Part shown: piece after piece, positions 1 to 9,499 of the stretch
Layout: each line of letters opens with the position of its first letter
Numbering within the stretch: position 1 is the first letter of the stretch
Source: JARFQW01 sp963842955
GTDB taxonomy: Bacteria > Pseudomonadota > Gammaproteobacteria > Steroidobacterales > XN24
DNA: 64,000 nt
Direction: 5' to 3'
NCBI GenBank assembly: GCA_963842955.1
Contig: CAWJIJ010000009.1
Span: 682,001 to 746,000, forward strand
Program-made: the position numbers and the translations under genes
The notes under the pieces: generated by a model
Databases searched by the model: none
What the model was told of the DNA's origin: nothing
The model's input: the letters and a program-made list of their open reading frames with translations, nothing else

Positions 1-67
1 CGCTTTTCAAGTAGCTTGATTTTTCTAAACAGTTACTTGGCGATAAAACCTCCGATGAGTTCTAGTT

Positions 68-2371
68 TTGGCACGCGCGTCTGAAGCCGAGCGCCGGCCG
101 CTCCCCGGATCCTCTGTGCGGGCCCTCAGGGAAGGCGCCCTGTGGATCTTTATCGCCCTCGGGCTGATTCTTTTTGCCGCGCTTGTGACCTATCGGCCCA
201 CCGACGCCGGATTCTCCCACTCCGGCCCGGGCGGGACGGTAGAAAACGCCGTAGGGCCCGTGGGTGCCTGGATCGGTGACCTGCTGTTCCTGTTGTTCGG
301 CAATCCGGCGTTCCTGTTCCCGGTGCTCCTGATGTTCGCCGGCTGGCTGGCCTACCGCGCGCGGCAGGACGGGGAGCCGGTCTGCCGCAAGACGCTTCTT
401 CTGCGGATCAGTGGCTTTCTTCTGACCCTCGGCGCCAGCTGCGGGCTGGCCACGCTGCATTTCTCGGGTGAGGGCTTGCCCCACACGGCCGGCGGCGTGC
501 TGGGTGACCTGGTGGGCAACGGACTCGCCGGGGCGCTCAGCTTTCTCGGCGCCACCCTTTTGTTGCTCGCCCTGTGGCTGGCCGGCGTATCGGTGTTTAC
601 CGGTGTCTCCTGGCTTGCCGTTATGGATGCCGTCGGACGCGGCACCCTCGGGCTTGTAGACGGGGTGCGCGGGCGGATCGCCGGTGTTCGTGATGCGGCA
701 GCGTCACGGAAAGCCGCCCAGCAGCGCCGCGAGGAAGTCCGCGAGAAGAAGAAAAAGACGGTCCGCAAGACGCCGCCGCGCATTGAGCCCGCAATCAAGC
801 CCGTGGCCAAGAGCGAGCGGGCGGAGCGCGAGCGCCAGGTGTCGCTGTTCGGTACCGGCACGCCGGGCGAGATTCCGCCCCTGTCGTTGCTGGACGACCC
901 GCCGCCCGAGGTGGCGAAGTACTCGGAGGAGGCCCTGGAGGCCATGTCGCGGCTGGTCGAGCTGAAGCTTCGCGACTTCGGCGTCGAGGTGGAGGTCGTG
1001 GCAGTGAATCCCGGTCCCGTCATTACCCGTTTTGAGCTGCAGCCTGCCGCCGGAGTGAAGGTCAGCCAGATCAGCAATCTCGCAAAGGATCTGGCTCGCG
1101 CGCTGTCCGCGATCAGTGTGCGCGTCGTGGAAGTCATTCCCGGGAAGTCGGTGGTCGGCCTGGAAATCCCGAACGAAAACCGGGATCTCGTTACGCTGGG
1201 AGAGATACTCAACTCGGCGGCCTATGACGAGCTCAAGTCGCCCCTGGCGCTGGCCCTGGGCAAGGATATCAGCGGCCAGTCGGTGGTCACCGATCTGGCC
1301 CGCATGCCGCATCTGCTGATTGCCGGTACAACCGGATCCGGCAAGTCCGTGGCCATCAACGCCATGGTCCTGAGCCTGTTGTACAAGGCGACGCCGGAGC
1401 AGGTCCGGCTGATCATGATCGATCCGAAGATGCTGGAGCTGTCGGTCTACGAGGGCATTCCGCATCTGCTCGCCCCGGTCGTTACCGACATGAAGGAAGC
1501 CGCCAACGCCCTGCGCTGGTGCGTGGCGGAGATGGAACGCCGCTACATGCTCATGGCGGCCTTGGGCGTGCGCAACATCGGCGGCTTCAACCGGAAGGTC
1601 CGGGACGCCGCCAGCAAGGGCGAGCCCCTGAAGGACCCGTTGTGGAAGCTCCCCGAGGTCTACGACGAGGAAAACCCGCCAGAGCCCGAGGACCTGGAGC
1701 CCTTGCCTTACATCGTCGTGCTGATCGACGAGCTGGCTGACATGATGATGATTGTCGGCAAGAAGGTCGAAGAGCTGATTGCGCGGCTGGCGCAGAAAGC
1801 CAGGGCCTCGGGAGTTCACCTGATTCTCGCCACCCAGCGGCCGTCGGTGGATGTGATTACCGGCCTGATCAAGGCCAACATCCCGTCGCGGATCGCTTTC
1901 CAGGTGTCCTCGCGGGTGGACTCGCGAACCATCCTGGACCAGATGGGTGCAGAAGCGCTGCTGGGTCACGGCGACATGCTCTACCTGCCGCCCGGCACCT
2001 CGGTACCTGAACGTGTTCACGGGGCGTTTGTCGCCGATGCCGAGGTTCACCGAGTGGTGGCGCACCTCACCAAGGGCTCCAGCCCCGTCTACGTGGACGA
2101 AATTCTCGAGGGTCCCAGCCAGCCGGTGCCCGGGCTGTCCCCGGCAGCGGGAGGCGGGGACGATGGCGAGCAGGACCCCCTGTACGACGAGGCCGTCCGG
2201 ATCGTCACGGAGACGCGAAAGGCGTCGATATCCGGGGTTCAGCGGCGCCTGAAGATCGGCTACAACCGCGCCGCGAGACTGGTGGAGACCATGGAGGAAG
2301 CGGGTATTGTCGGTTCGCTTCAACCCAACGGCAGCCGCGAGATCCTTGCGCCGCCGCCGCCGGAGAATTGA
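68..2371 (+). CDS. ftsK: DNA translocase FtsK
   Basis: Septum-located ATPase that pumps chromosomal DNA and helps dimer resolution during division. The N-terminal ~190 residues hold several hydrophobic membrane segments, followed by a short charged linker. The motor has Walker A GTTGSGKS (Lys about residue 426), Walker B VVLIDELAD near residue 553, and a C-terminal winged-helix gamma domain (about 700-755). At 767 residues it is a short-linker FtsK of the SpoIIIE/FtsK size class. The start is TTG, the first possible in-frame start after a stop at 56-58; GTG at 116 is an alternative. An ATG at 55 lies in another frame and would join only if one T of the TTTT at 66-69 were extra. It is first in an ftsK-lolA-vanZ-rarA-serS cluster, an order partly conserved in Gammaproteobacteria. 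Confidence 0.96.
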   Translation: MARASEAERRPLPGSSVRALREGALWIFIALGLILFAALVTYRPTDAGFSHSGPGGTVENAVGPVGAWIGDLLFLLFGNPAFLFPVLLMFAGWLAYRARQDGEPVCRKTLLLRISGFLLTLGASCGLATLHFSGEGLPHTAGGVLGDLVGNGLAGALSFLGATLLLLALWLAGVSVFTGVSWLAVMDAVGRGTLGLVDGVRGRIAGVRDAAASRKAAQQRREEVREKKKKTVRKTPPRIEPAIKPVAKSERAERERQVSLFGTGTPGEIPPLSLLDDPPPEVAKYSEEALEAMSRLVELKLRDFGVEVEVVAVNPGPVITRFELQPAAGVKVSQISNLAKDLARALSAISVRVVEVIPGKSVVGLEIPNENRDLVTLGEILNSAAYDELKSPLALALGKDISGQSVVTDLARMPHLLIAGTTGSGKSVAINAMVLSLLYKATPEQVRLIMIDPKMLELSVYEGIPHLLAPVVTDMKEAANALRWCVAEMERRYMLMAALGVRNIGGFNRKVRDAASKGEPLKDPLWKLPEVYDEENPPEPEDLEPLPYIVVLIDELADMMMIVGKKVEELIARLAQKARASGVHLILATQRPSVDVITGLIKANIPSRIAFQVSSRVDSRTILDQMGAEALLGHGDMLYLPPGTSVPERVHGAFVADAEVHRVVAHLTKGSSPVYVDEILEGPSQPVPGLSPAAGGGDDGEQDPLYDEAVRIVTETRKASISGVQRRLKIGYNRAARLVETMEEAGIVGSLQPNGSREILAPPPPEN

Positions 2372-2374
2372 TTC

Positions 2375-2989
2375 ATGCGCCGTGTGTTCGCCCTGTTGAT
2401 ACTGACCTCAACGCTGGCTGCCGCCGACGAGACCCCTGATCTCAACGCGTTCCTGACCTCCCTCGACACACTGACGGCACGCTTCGAACAAACGGTGGGC
2501 ATCGAGGGCCAGGCCGACGAGCAGGTCAGCCGGGGGAGCCTCAAGATCCTCAGACCCGGCCGTTTTCGCTGGGACTATGAATCGCCCACCAGCCAGCTCG
2601 TTCTGTCGGACGGCCAGCGACTCTGGCTCTATGACCCGGACCTGGAGCAGGTGACGGTTCGCGACATGGATGGCACGCTGGCCAGCACGCCGGCCATGCT
2701 CCTCGGCGGTGAGGGCGACCTGGACTCCCACTTCAAGACCGGCGCCCGTTACGAGGAAGAGGGCGTATCGTGGGTTGAACTCGTTCCGCTGGTCCAGGAC
2801 AGCGACTTTGTCGGCCTCCGGGTGGGGTTCTGCGGCGCCGAGCTGTGCGACATGGAGCTCCTGGACAAGCTGGGCCAGTACACCCGTATCCACTTCGAAG
2901 ACGTCGTCATCGGAGAGCCGCTCGACCCGGCGGACTTTCGCTTCGACCCGCCCGAGGGCGTGGACGTGATCAGTGAGTCCGATTTCTGA
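2375..2989 (+). CDS. lolA: Outer-membrane lipoprotein carrier protein LolA
   Basis: Periplasmic chaperone that takes lipoproteins from LolCDE to the outer-membrane receptor LolB. The 204-residue product begins with a Sec signal peptide (MRRVFALLILTSTLAAA) and shows LolA features: an N-terminal helix with LTARFEQTV, then repeated beta strands such as GRFRWDYESP and LWLYDPDLEQVTV. It starts three bases after the ftsK stop, so translation is probably coupled. This is the canonical position of lolA between ftsK and rarA. Confidence 0.95.
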   Translation: MRRVFALLILTSTLAAADETPDLNAFLTSLDTLTARFEQTVGIEGQADEQVSRGSLKILRPGRFRWDYESPTSQLVLSDGQRLWLYDPDLEQVTVRDMDGTLASTPAMLLGGEGDLDSHFKTGARYEEEGVSWVELVPLVQDSDFVGLRVGFCGAELCDMELLDKLGQYTRIHFEDVVIGEPLDPADFRFDPPEGVDVISESDF

Positions 2990-3380
2990 CCCGGCGCGGT
3001 CCCTGCGCTACCGGGGTGTCTGGATTCTGATCGGATGGGGCCTGGTGGCCTACACCATCTATGCCAGCCTGTCCTCGTCGCCACCCGACGGGCCGAGCTG
3101 GTTGTCCGACAAGATGGCTCATGGACTCACGTACTTCATCCTGGCCACCTGGTTTGCCGCACTGTATCCCCCGAGAAGCTACCTGGTCATTGGCGCCGGC
3201 CTGCTCGCCCTCGGCATTGCGCTGGAGTTCCTCCAGGCCCGCACGGGCTATCGGTACGCGGAAGTGGCCGACGGCCTGGCCAACCTGGCGGGCATCCTGG
3301 TTGGGCTGGCTTTCGGATGGGCCTCACGTGGCCGGTGGCTTGCCTGGTTTGACCGGCGTCTCGCCGCCGCGATTCCGTGA
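2973..3380 (+). CDS. VanZ-like family membrane protein
   Basis: Small integral membrane protein of 135 residues with about four hydrophobic segments. It carries the VanZ-family pattern: DKMAHGLTYFILA in the second helix, LEFLQ after the third, and a conserved D..AN..G motif (VADGLANLAGILVG). VanZ-like proteins are linked to glycopeptide tolerance in some Firmicutes, but the role of proteobacterial members is unknown. The GTG start overlaps the lolA 3' end by 17 bases, and its TGA overlaps the rarA GTG (GTGA), which points to one operon. Function is not inferred beyond family. Confidence 0.85.
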   Translation: MSPISDPARSLRYRGVWILIGWGLVAYTIYASLSSSPPDGPSWLSDKMAHGLTYFILATWFAALYPPRSYLVIGAGLLALGIALEFLQARTGYRYAEVADGLANLAGILVGLAFGWASRGRWLAWFDRRLAAAIP

Positions 3381-4705
3381 GCGGCGACCTCTTCGAGGCC
3401 CCCGGGGCAGTCCGTCCGCTGGCGGAGCGGATGCGGCCCGCGGGACTCGGGGACTTCGTGGGCCAGGAGCACCTGCTGGGCCCGGGCCAGCCACTCGAGC
3501 GCATGATACGCGGGGCCTCGCTGCATTCGATGGTCTTGTGGGGCCCGCCGGGAACGGGGAAAACGACGCTCGCCCGGATGCTCGCCACGAGCGGTGACGC
3601 GCACTTTATCCCGCTGTCCGCCGTGATGGCCGGGGTCAAGGACATCCGCCAGGCGGTGGCGGAGGCCGAGCAGGTCCGGGCATCCAGCCAGCGCCGAACC
3701 GTGTTGTTTCTCGATGAGGTGCATCGCTTCAACAAGGGGCAGCAGGATGCCTTTCTGCCGTTCGTCGAAGACGGCACACTCGTATTCGTCGGTGCCACCA
3801 CCGAGAACCCCAGCTTCGAACTCAACAACGCGCTGCTCTCCCGGGCCCGTGTCTACGTGCTGCAGAGCCTGACCGCCGAGCAGCTTGTTCAGCTCCTAAA
3901 GCGAGCACTTGCCGATACGTCCCAGGGGCTGGCGGAGACGGCGCCGGCATTCACCGCCGATCAGCTCGAGATGGTTGCGCGCGCCGCCGACGGAGACGCG
4001 CGCCGGGCCCTGAATCTGCTGGAGGTAGCGGCGGAACTGGGCGAACCCGGGACGGCGATAAGCGATTCGGGCCTGTCGGAAGCGATGGCCGACGGCCACC
4101 GGCGTTTCGACAAGGGTGGTGACGCGTTCTATGACCAGATCTCGGCACTTCACAAGTCGGTGCGTGGCACTGCCCCGGATGCGGCGCTTTACTGGCTGGC
4201 GCGCATGCTCGACGGTGGCTGTGACCCGGCCTACGTATCGCGGCGCATTGTCAGGATGGCCAGCGAAGACATCGGCAATGCGGATCCCCGGGCGCTGACC
4301 CTGGCCCTCAATGCCTGGGAGGCGTGGAATCGCCTCGGCAGCCCGGAGGGCGAACTGGCGCTGGCACAGGCGGTCGTCTACCTGGCCTCGGCGCCAAAGA
4401 GCAATGCGGTCTATACCGCCTGGGCCGAGGCGCAGGCGGACGCGCGATCCGGCGGGTCGCTGCCGGTTCCAGCGCACTTGCGCAACGCCCCGACGCGTCT
4501 GATGAAGGAGCTGGGACATGGCGAGGGATACCGGTATGCCCACGATGAGCCGGACGGTATCAGCCGGGGTCAGACCTATTTCCCCGAGGCAATGCCGCCG
4601 CGGACGTATTATCATCCCGTGCCCCGCGGGCTGGAGATTCGTATCGGCGAGAAACTCGCCGGGCTTCGGGCCTCCGGCGGCGCTTCTGAAGATCCCGCTG
4701 ACTGA
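3377..4705 (+). CDS. rarA: Replication-associated recombination protein RarA (MgsA) AAA+ ATPase
   Basis: Clamp-loader-like AAA+ ATPase acting at stalled forks and at single-strand gaps or DNA ends. The 442-residue product has the N-terminal RPLAERMRP box and FVGQEHLLGPG, Walker A GPPGTGKTTLA (about residues 56-66), Walker B VLFLDEVHRF, sensor 1 GATTENPSFE and a C-terminal tetramerisation domain (ISALHKSVRGTAPDAALYWL). The length is normal for the family. The GTG start overlaps the preceding stop by four bases. The order lolA-rarA-serS matches that in enterobacteria. Confidence 0.96.
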   Translation: MSGDLFEAPGAVRPLAERMRPAGLGDFVGQEHLLGPGQPLERMIRGASLHSMVLWGPPGTGKTTLARMLATSGDAHFIPLSAVMAGVKDIRQAVAEAEQVRASSQRRTVLFLDEVHRFNKGQQDAFLPFVEDGTLVFVGATTENPSFELNNALLSRARVYVLQSLTAEQLVQLLKRALADTSQGLAETAPAFTADQLEMVARAADGDARRALNLLEVAAELGEPGTAISDSGLSEAMADGHRRFDKGGDAFYDQISALHKSVRGTAPDAALYWLARMLDGGCDPAYVSRRIVRMASEDIGNADPRALTLALNAWEAWNRLGSPEGELALAQAVVYLASAPKSNAVYTAWAEAQADARSGGSLPVPAHLRNAPTRLMKELGHGEGYRYAHDEPDGISRGQTYFPEAMPPRTYYHPVPRGLEIRIGEKLAGLRASGGASEDPAD

Positions 4706-4772
4706 ACCGGGCACCGGGCGGCGAATCGATTGACCAGCCGCCATGGTCCTGCCGACGAAGAGTTCTGACCTT

Positions 4773-6053
4773 ATGATCGACCCGAAACTCCTTAGGAGCG
4801 ACCCGCGAGCCGTAGCGGCCAACCTGGCCCGGCGCGGCTATGCCTTCGATGTCGAGGCGTTCGAGGCGCTGGAGGAGCGCCGCAAGGCCCTGCAGGCCCA
4901 GGCTGACGAGCTTCGCAATACTCGCAATACTCGTTCGAAGGCCATCGGCCGTGCGAAGGCGCAGGGCGAGGATGTGCAACCCCTGCTGGATGAGGTTGCC
5001 GACCTCGGAGACCGGCTGAAGGCGGCCGAGGAACATTTCAACGAGCTTCGGGGGAACCTCGACGAAGTCCTGATGGACATGCCCAACCTGCTCCACGACA
5101 GCGTGCCCGACGGCATGGACGAATCGGAGAACGTCGAGCTTCGACGGTGGGGGGATCCGCCGGGATTCGACTTCGAGCCTCACGATCACGTCGATGTCGG
5201 GGGACCGCTGGGGCTGGACTTCGAGTCGGCGGCGAAAGTTTCGGGGGCGCGTTTCGTGGTCATGCGGGGCGGGATGGCGCGCCTGCACCGCGCGCTCATC
5301 CAGTTCATGCTGGATCTCCACACCACTGAGCACGGGTATCGGGAAGTCTATGCGCCGTACCTCGTCAACGAGGCCAGCCTGACGGGAACCGGTCAGCTGC
5401 CGAAATTTGGCGATGACCTGTTCGCCATTGCCGGGGAAAACCCGCTGTACCTCATTCCCACGGCCGAGGTGCCGGTGACCAACCTGGCCCGCGAGTCCAT
5501 CCTGGACGCGGACACGATGCCGGTGAAGCTGGTCGCACACACGCCTTGCTTTCGGGCAGAAGCCGGCTCCTACGGGCGCGACACCCGGGGAATGATTCGT
5601 CAGCACCAGTTCGAGAAGGTCGAACTCATCCAGCTCACGCGCCCCGAGGACTCCTATGCGGCCCTCGACGCCCTGACCGGCCACGCCGAGGAAGTGCTGA
5701 AACGGCTCGGATTGCCGTACCGGGTCGTCGTGCTGTGCGCCGGTGACGTGGGTCAGGCCGCGGCCAAGACCCACGACATCGAAGTCTGGCTGCCCGGCCA
5801 GAACAAGTACCGGGAGATTTCCAGCTGCAGCAACTGCGAGGCCTACCAGGCGCGCCGCATGCAGGCCCGGTGGCGGAATCCCCAGGGCGGGAAACCCGAA
5901 CCCCTGCATACGCTGAACGGTTCGGGCGTTGCCGCAGGGCGGGCCCTCGTGGCCGTGCTGGAAAACTATCAGCAGGCTGACGGCTCGGTACGAATCCCGG
6001 AAGCCTTGCAGCCCTATATGGGCGGGCTGGAGCAGCTCCGACCGGACGCCTAG
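4773..6053 (+). CDS. serS: Serine--tRNA ligase
   Basis: Class II aminoacyl-tRNA synthetase charging tRNA-Ser and tRNA-Sec. An N-terminal coiled-coil arm (about residues 25-105) precedes the catalytic core. Class II signatures are visible: motif 2 FRAEAGSYGRDTRG and motif 3 GSGVAAGRALVAVLENYQ. I placed the start at ATG 4773 because the product then begins MIDPKLLR, as in the family. An upstream in-frame ATG at 4743 would add ten unconserved residues. This gives 426 residues, the usual size. It is the last gene of the ftsK cluster and convergent with the next gene. Confidence 0.96.
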   Translation: MIDPKLLRSDPRAVAANLARRGYAFDVEAFEALEERRKALQAQADELRNTRNTRSKAIGRAKAQGEDVQPLLDEVADLGDRLKAAEEHFNELRGNLDEVLMDMPNLLHDSVPDGMDESENVELRRWGDPPGFDFEPHDHVDVGGPLGLDFESAAKVSGARFVVMRGGMARLHRALIQFMLDLHTTEHGYREVYAPYLVNEASLTGTGQLPKFGDDLFAIAGENPLYLIPTAEVPVTNLARESILDADTMPVKLVAHTPCFRAEAGSYGRDTRGMIRQHQFEKVELIQLTRPEDSYAALDALTGHAEEVLKRLGLPYRVVVLCAGDVGQAAAKTHDIEVWLPGQNKYREISSCSNCEAYQARRMQARWRNPQGGKPEPLHTLNGSGVAAGRALVAVLENYQQADGSVRIPEALQPYMGGLEQLRPDA

Positions 6054-6161
6054 GCATCGACCCGCGGGTCACGTCCCCCGTCCTTCCGCCGCTTGTGACC
6101 GCACACGATGCCCGGCGATACCCTGCAATGTCGTCGCCGGTCGCCGGGCCTTCCCTGCGCG

Positions 6162-6737
6162 CTACGCCTGCTTTGCCAGGGCGTGGCAGATTTCCTCGAA
6201 AGACGGCGCCTTCGAAATGTCGATGGGAATGTGCAGACGCCGGGCCAGGTCGCCCGCTGAGACAATGCCGCGAATTTCGTGGGCCTCGGAATCCACGATC
6301 AGAAAGTGCTGGGAGTGCTCCTGTTTGAGGGTTTCGATCACGTCGGCGACCGAGGCCCTGGTCAGGTTGTCATACTCGATGGCCTGGAGTTTCTCCCGCG
6401 GCACCATGACGTCCCTGACGCTGATGTCGGTGCGGGACGTGCCGTGGGCCATGCGCTTCTGGGATTCTTCTCCATAGAGATCACGGAAGCCCAGCGTCCC
6501 AAGGAAATGCATGGACTTGTCCACGACGAGGTTGAGCCTGACATGGGCCTTCGCCATGTAGACCTCGGCGTCCGGAATACTGGTCTCCGAGTCGATAACG
6601 ACGGGCTGATGCTTCCGGAAGTCTGTGAAGACCGTGAGTGCGGGAGAATCCACGGTCACGTCCACGCTGCCATCGGGCATGGCGAGCTCGTCGACGGAAT
6701 CTACGGACCGCGTTCTCAGCCGAGAGGGACTGCTCAT
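6162..6737 (-). CDS. CBS-domain protein
   Basis: A 191-residue soluble protein with a paired CBS (Bateman) module: first CBS about residues 45-95 (RLNLVVDKSMHFLGTLGFRD), second about 110-170 (VRDVMVPRE...HFLIVDSEAHEIRGIVSAGD). Such modules bind adenosyl nucleotides and normally regulate a partner. There is no fused enzyme or channel domain. The start at ATG 6737 is supported by GGAG about ten bases upstream; an open frame continues upstream but is low-complexity and unconserved. It lies downstream of the carbamoyltransferase on the same strand with a 286-base gap, which shows no gene that I can support. Confidence 0.82.
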   Translation of the reverse strand: MSSPSRLRTRSVDSVDELAMPDGSVDVTVDSPALTVFTDFRKHQPVVIDSETSIPDAEVYMAKAHVRLNLVVDKSMHFLGTLGFRDLYGEESQKRMAHGTSRTDISVRDVMVPREKLQAIEYDNLTRASVADVIETLKQEHSQHFLIVDSEAHEIRGIVSAGDLARRLHIPIDISKAPSFEEICHALAKQA

Positions 6738-7023
6738 GTTGTTGTTCTCCGTTTGATCGGACCGCCCGGGATGCGGCATGGGAGCTAACAAGGCCCGAAC
6801 CGGATTTCCGGAGCTGGAAGCGAGACTACGCCTGCTGCGCGGCGACTTCCACATGCGAAAGCCATTTTTTCCTTGCAGGGAAATTCGGCTGACGCCCGGT
6901 TTGCCCGGACTTTGCGCTGCTGTTCCCAGGCTTCGCGCCGGGGCCCGTGCCAATCCTCGCCGTTCCGTGGGAAAGCGAGGTTTTGTTTCAAAAGAGCCAG
7001 GCGCTGCGGTGCGCCGCCGGCGT

Positions 7024-8973
7024 CTATCTGCGCGCAATCCTCATGCCGTCGATGTAAAGGACATCGATCCCGGAGTTCTCGAAAAAGGACAGCGCTTCGG
7101 ACGGCTGCTCGACGATGGGCTCCCCCGGTCCATTGAGCGAGGTGTTCATGAGAACCGGCGCTCCGTTGTGCTTCTCCAGTTCGGTCAGTACATCGTGTAT
7201 GCCGCCGTTGTCCGGAGTTACCGTCTGGATGCGGGCCGAGCCGTCCACGTGGGTCACGGCAGGCAGCTGGCGGGATTTCACCCGGGCGGTAAACAGCATG
7301 TAGGGCGAATGCGTCGGGCAGTCGGCAAACCAGTCCGTCATGGCTTCTTCCAGCACAACCGGTGCGAAGGGCCGCCAGGTTTCACGGCCCTTTGCCTGGT
7401 TCACGCGCCGCCAGTTGTCCGCGTTTGCAGGGTTGGCCAGGACGGAGCGATGGCAGAGGGCCCGCGGGCCCATTTCGCTGCGTCCCTCGAACCAGGCCAG
7501 GATACGGTCTTCATGCAGGTCCCCGGCCGCCGCCTGGCCGGGGTTGGCAGGCTGGCTGACCTGGAAGCTGCCTCGAGCTCGCTTGAGAGTTTGGTCGGTA
7601 TCTGCCGGATCCACGGGGATGCCGCGATAAGGGGATCGGTTTCGTTCCGCCACGACCGGATCGACGGGCCGGCCGAGACCGTTGTGATACAGGTACAGGG
7701 CAGCCCCCACCGACAGCCCGCCATCGTCACAGTTGGGTTCGACGAAGAGCTTTGAAAACGGCCCTTCTACGTACAGCCGGCTGTTCGCGGGGCAGTTGAG
7801 CGCGCAACCGCCGGTGACGCAAAGCTGGTCGGTGCCCAGGCCGCTGGCCCGAAGGGATGCATCCAGGACCTCCGCCGCGCGCAGCCAGGTCTCCTCGAAC
7901 AGCTTCTGCGTGCTGGCGGCGATATCCACGCTCAGCGGGCCAAGAACCGATTCGGCGTTGCCGTATTGCTGGTCATAGCCACGTGCGGCGGCCAGTTCAA
8001 GGCAGTGCTTCATCCAGCTCCTGAAGGGGTCCGTGCCGTGGCGTCTCTGAAGATCGTGAAGGTTGCCGGTAAACGCATCCCGATAAAATCGAGGCTGGCC
8101 GTAAGACGAAAGCCCCATCAGTTTGCCCTCGGCGCCGAGGGCGTCGAATCCCAGGGCCACGCCGACGTTGCGGTACAGGCCGCCCAGGGCGAGGTGATGG
8201 GGCGCGATGACGTGTAGCCGGGATCCCTGGCCGAGCATGAAGTGGCCGCTCAGGTTTCGCGACGGATTACCGCCGTCCACGGAGAGGATGGCTGCCTGCT
8301 CGAAGCCCGAGCGGTAGTACGTTGAGGCGCCATGGCAGACATGGTGATCGACGAAGTAGCCGGGCAGGGTATGGCCGAACAAGCGAATGCGGACCGGATA
8401 GTGCATGCCCAGTCTGATCGGGTCATCCAGGGCCCCGCGCGCAAGCGGTCCCGCCAGGCCCTGCAGGCCGCGTTGCCCGTACCAGCTCTCGTGGGTCGTA
8501 TACAGGTCCAGCCAGCCATGGGATGCGATCTCATGGCCGGCGAAGCGCTCCCACTCCGGCAGCATGCGTTTCCATCGATCCAGGAAGAGAGGATTGACCT
8601 CGTCTCCGGCGCGTTCGAACAATCGGCGCAGACCGTGGGTGAGCAGGGTGTGCGGGTCGATACCGCTGTCGGCGAGCAGCCCCACGAGCGGTGACGCCAC
8701 AGGATGGTTCGGGTCCTCGCCAAGTTCCAGCTCGAAGCCCTCGACAAGCCCGGTCAGGAGCTCCAGGTCCTGGGTCGAGACCAGAGCGCAGGCATCGATG
8801 TCCGCCAGCGTCAGGCCGGCCGCGGTCAGGGCATTCTGGATGATCTCTGCGTCCAGGCCGACCGCTTTCTTGACCCGGCTGTGGCGCTCCCGGAGCGCAT
8901 GCACGAGCAGTTCGCCGTCCGCCACGACACTCACCGAGGCGTCGTGGCCGAAATGCAGGCCGAGCACCACCAT
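7024..8973 (-). CDS. Carbamoyltransferase of the NodU/CmcH/TobZ family
   Basis: Predicted carbamoyl-phosphate-dependent O-carbamoyltransferase of 649 residues. The N-terminal ASKHA/Kae1-like domain opens with GLHFGHDASVSVV and contains the glycine-rich nucleotide site FEQAAILSVDGGNPSRN. The family-specific C-terminal domain has GRSEMGPRALCHRSVLANP and the conserved WRPFAPVV. Known members make carbamoyl-adenylate and transfer the group to hydroxyls of Nod factors or antibiotics. No biosynthetic genes are nearby, so the acceptor is unknown. An ATG start follows GAGGA. CBS-pair genes lie on both sides on the same strand. Confidence 0.9.
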   Translation of the reverse strand: MVVLGLHFGHDASVSVVADGELLVHALRERHSRVKKAVGLDAEIIQNALTAAGLTLADIDACALVSTQDLELLTGLVEGFELELGEDPNHPVASPLVGLLADSGIDPHTLLTHGLRRLFERAGDEVNPLFLDRWKRMLPEWERFAGHEIASHGWLDLYTTHESWYGQRGLQGLAGPLARGALDDPIRLGMHYPVRIRLFGHTLPGYFVDHHVCHGASTYYRSGFEQAAILSVDGGNPSRNLSGHFMLGQGSRLHVIAPHHLALGGLYRNVGVALGFDALGAEGKLMGLSSYGQPRFYRDAFTGNLHDLQRRHGTDPFRSWMKHCLELAAARGYDQQYGNAESVLGPLSVDIAASTQKLFEETWLRAAEVLDASLRASGLGTDQLCVTGGCALNCPANSRLYVEGPFSKLFVEPNCDDGGLSVGAALYLYHNGLGRPVDPVVAERNRSPYRGIPVDPADTDQTLKRARGSFQVSQPANPGQAAAGDLHEDRILAWFEGRSEMGPRALCHRSVLANPANADNWRRVNQAKGRETWRPFAPVVLEEAMTDWFADCPTHSPYMLFTARVKSRQLPAVTHVDGSARIQTVTPDNGGIHDVLTELEKHNGAPVLMNTSLNGPGEPIVEQPSEALSFFENSGIDVLYIDGMRIARR

Positions 8974-9066
8974 CAGACGTCCTCAGGACAGCGGGCGAAA
9001 ACCGTGAGTCGAAGCGGCGCCGGGCCACCCGGCAGGCGCTGCAATGGCTGAACCATCAGGGACCGC

Positions 9067-9498
9067 CTAGGCGACGCGAGGATCGTCGTGCTCGCCGCGC
9101 CAGTGGCGCAGCACCTCGGCATAGCTCCGGCAGGCGTCCACGTAGGTCAGGATACCGGCCAGCTGGCCTTCGCGGGTGATGAGGGCGGATCCGATCCGGC
9201 GCTCGGCCATGGACTCGAGCACGACTTCCAGCCGCGTCTCGATATCCACCGAAAAGGCCGTGTAGACGCAGACATCGATGACCCGCATGGCTTCCCGCGG
9301 CGGCAGGCCCAGCGTCGGGTCCAGCACGAACTTCACGTCGCGATCGGTAATGATGCTGTGCAGTTCGCCGTCCTTCTTCACGGGAAGATGGCGTACGTCG
9401 TGTTCCTGCATCATCCGGCGGGCCTCGAGGAGCGCGGCGTCGGCGTCGATCCAGAACGGGAACGGTGTCATCACCGATTTCAAGAGGGGAATACGCAA
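9067..9498 (-). CDS. CBS-domain pair protein
   Basis: About 143 residues made almost only of two CBS domains: KSVMTPFPFWIDADAALLEA then HDVRHLPVKKDGELHSIIT, and a second unit ending RIGSALITREGQLAGILTYV. I chose the TTG at 9498 because it sits one base after the NUDIX stop and nine bases after a GAGG ribosome-binding site. An in-frame ATG at 9555 is possible but would overlap the NUDIX gene by 56 bases and adds a low-complexity leader. It is the last gene of the lactate permease operon, so an energy-sensing adenylate-binding role is a reasonable inference, not shown. Confidence 0.82.
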   Translation of the reverse strand: MRIPLLKSVMTPFPFWIDADAALLEARRMMQEHDVRHLPVKKDGELHSIITDRDVKFVLDPTLGLPPREAMRVIDVCVYTAFSVDIETRLEVVLESMAERRIGSALITREGQLAGILTYVDACRSYAEVLRHWRGEHDDPRVA

Positions 9499-9499
9499 A

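Noticed and set aside
704..2323. Long open frame antisense to ftsK
   Set aside because: Its phase mirrors ftsK codons; the product is His/Arg/Gln-rich with no family resemblance. A usual GC-rich shadow.
4560..5909. 449-codon open frame antisense to serS
   Set aside because: Overlaps a certain gene completely and has low-complexity, unconserved translation.
7024..8973. Secondary-metabolite cluster around the carbamoyltransferase
   Set aside because: No synthase, glycosyltransferase or tailoring gene lies within 10 kb on either side.
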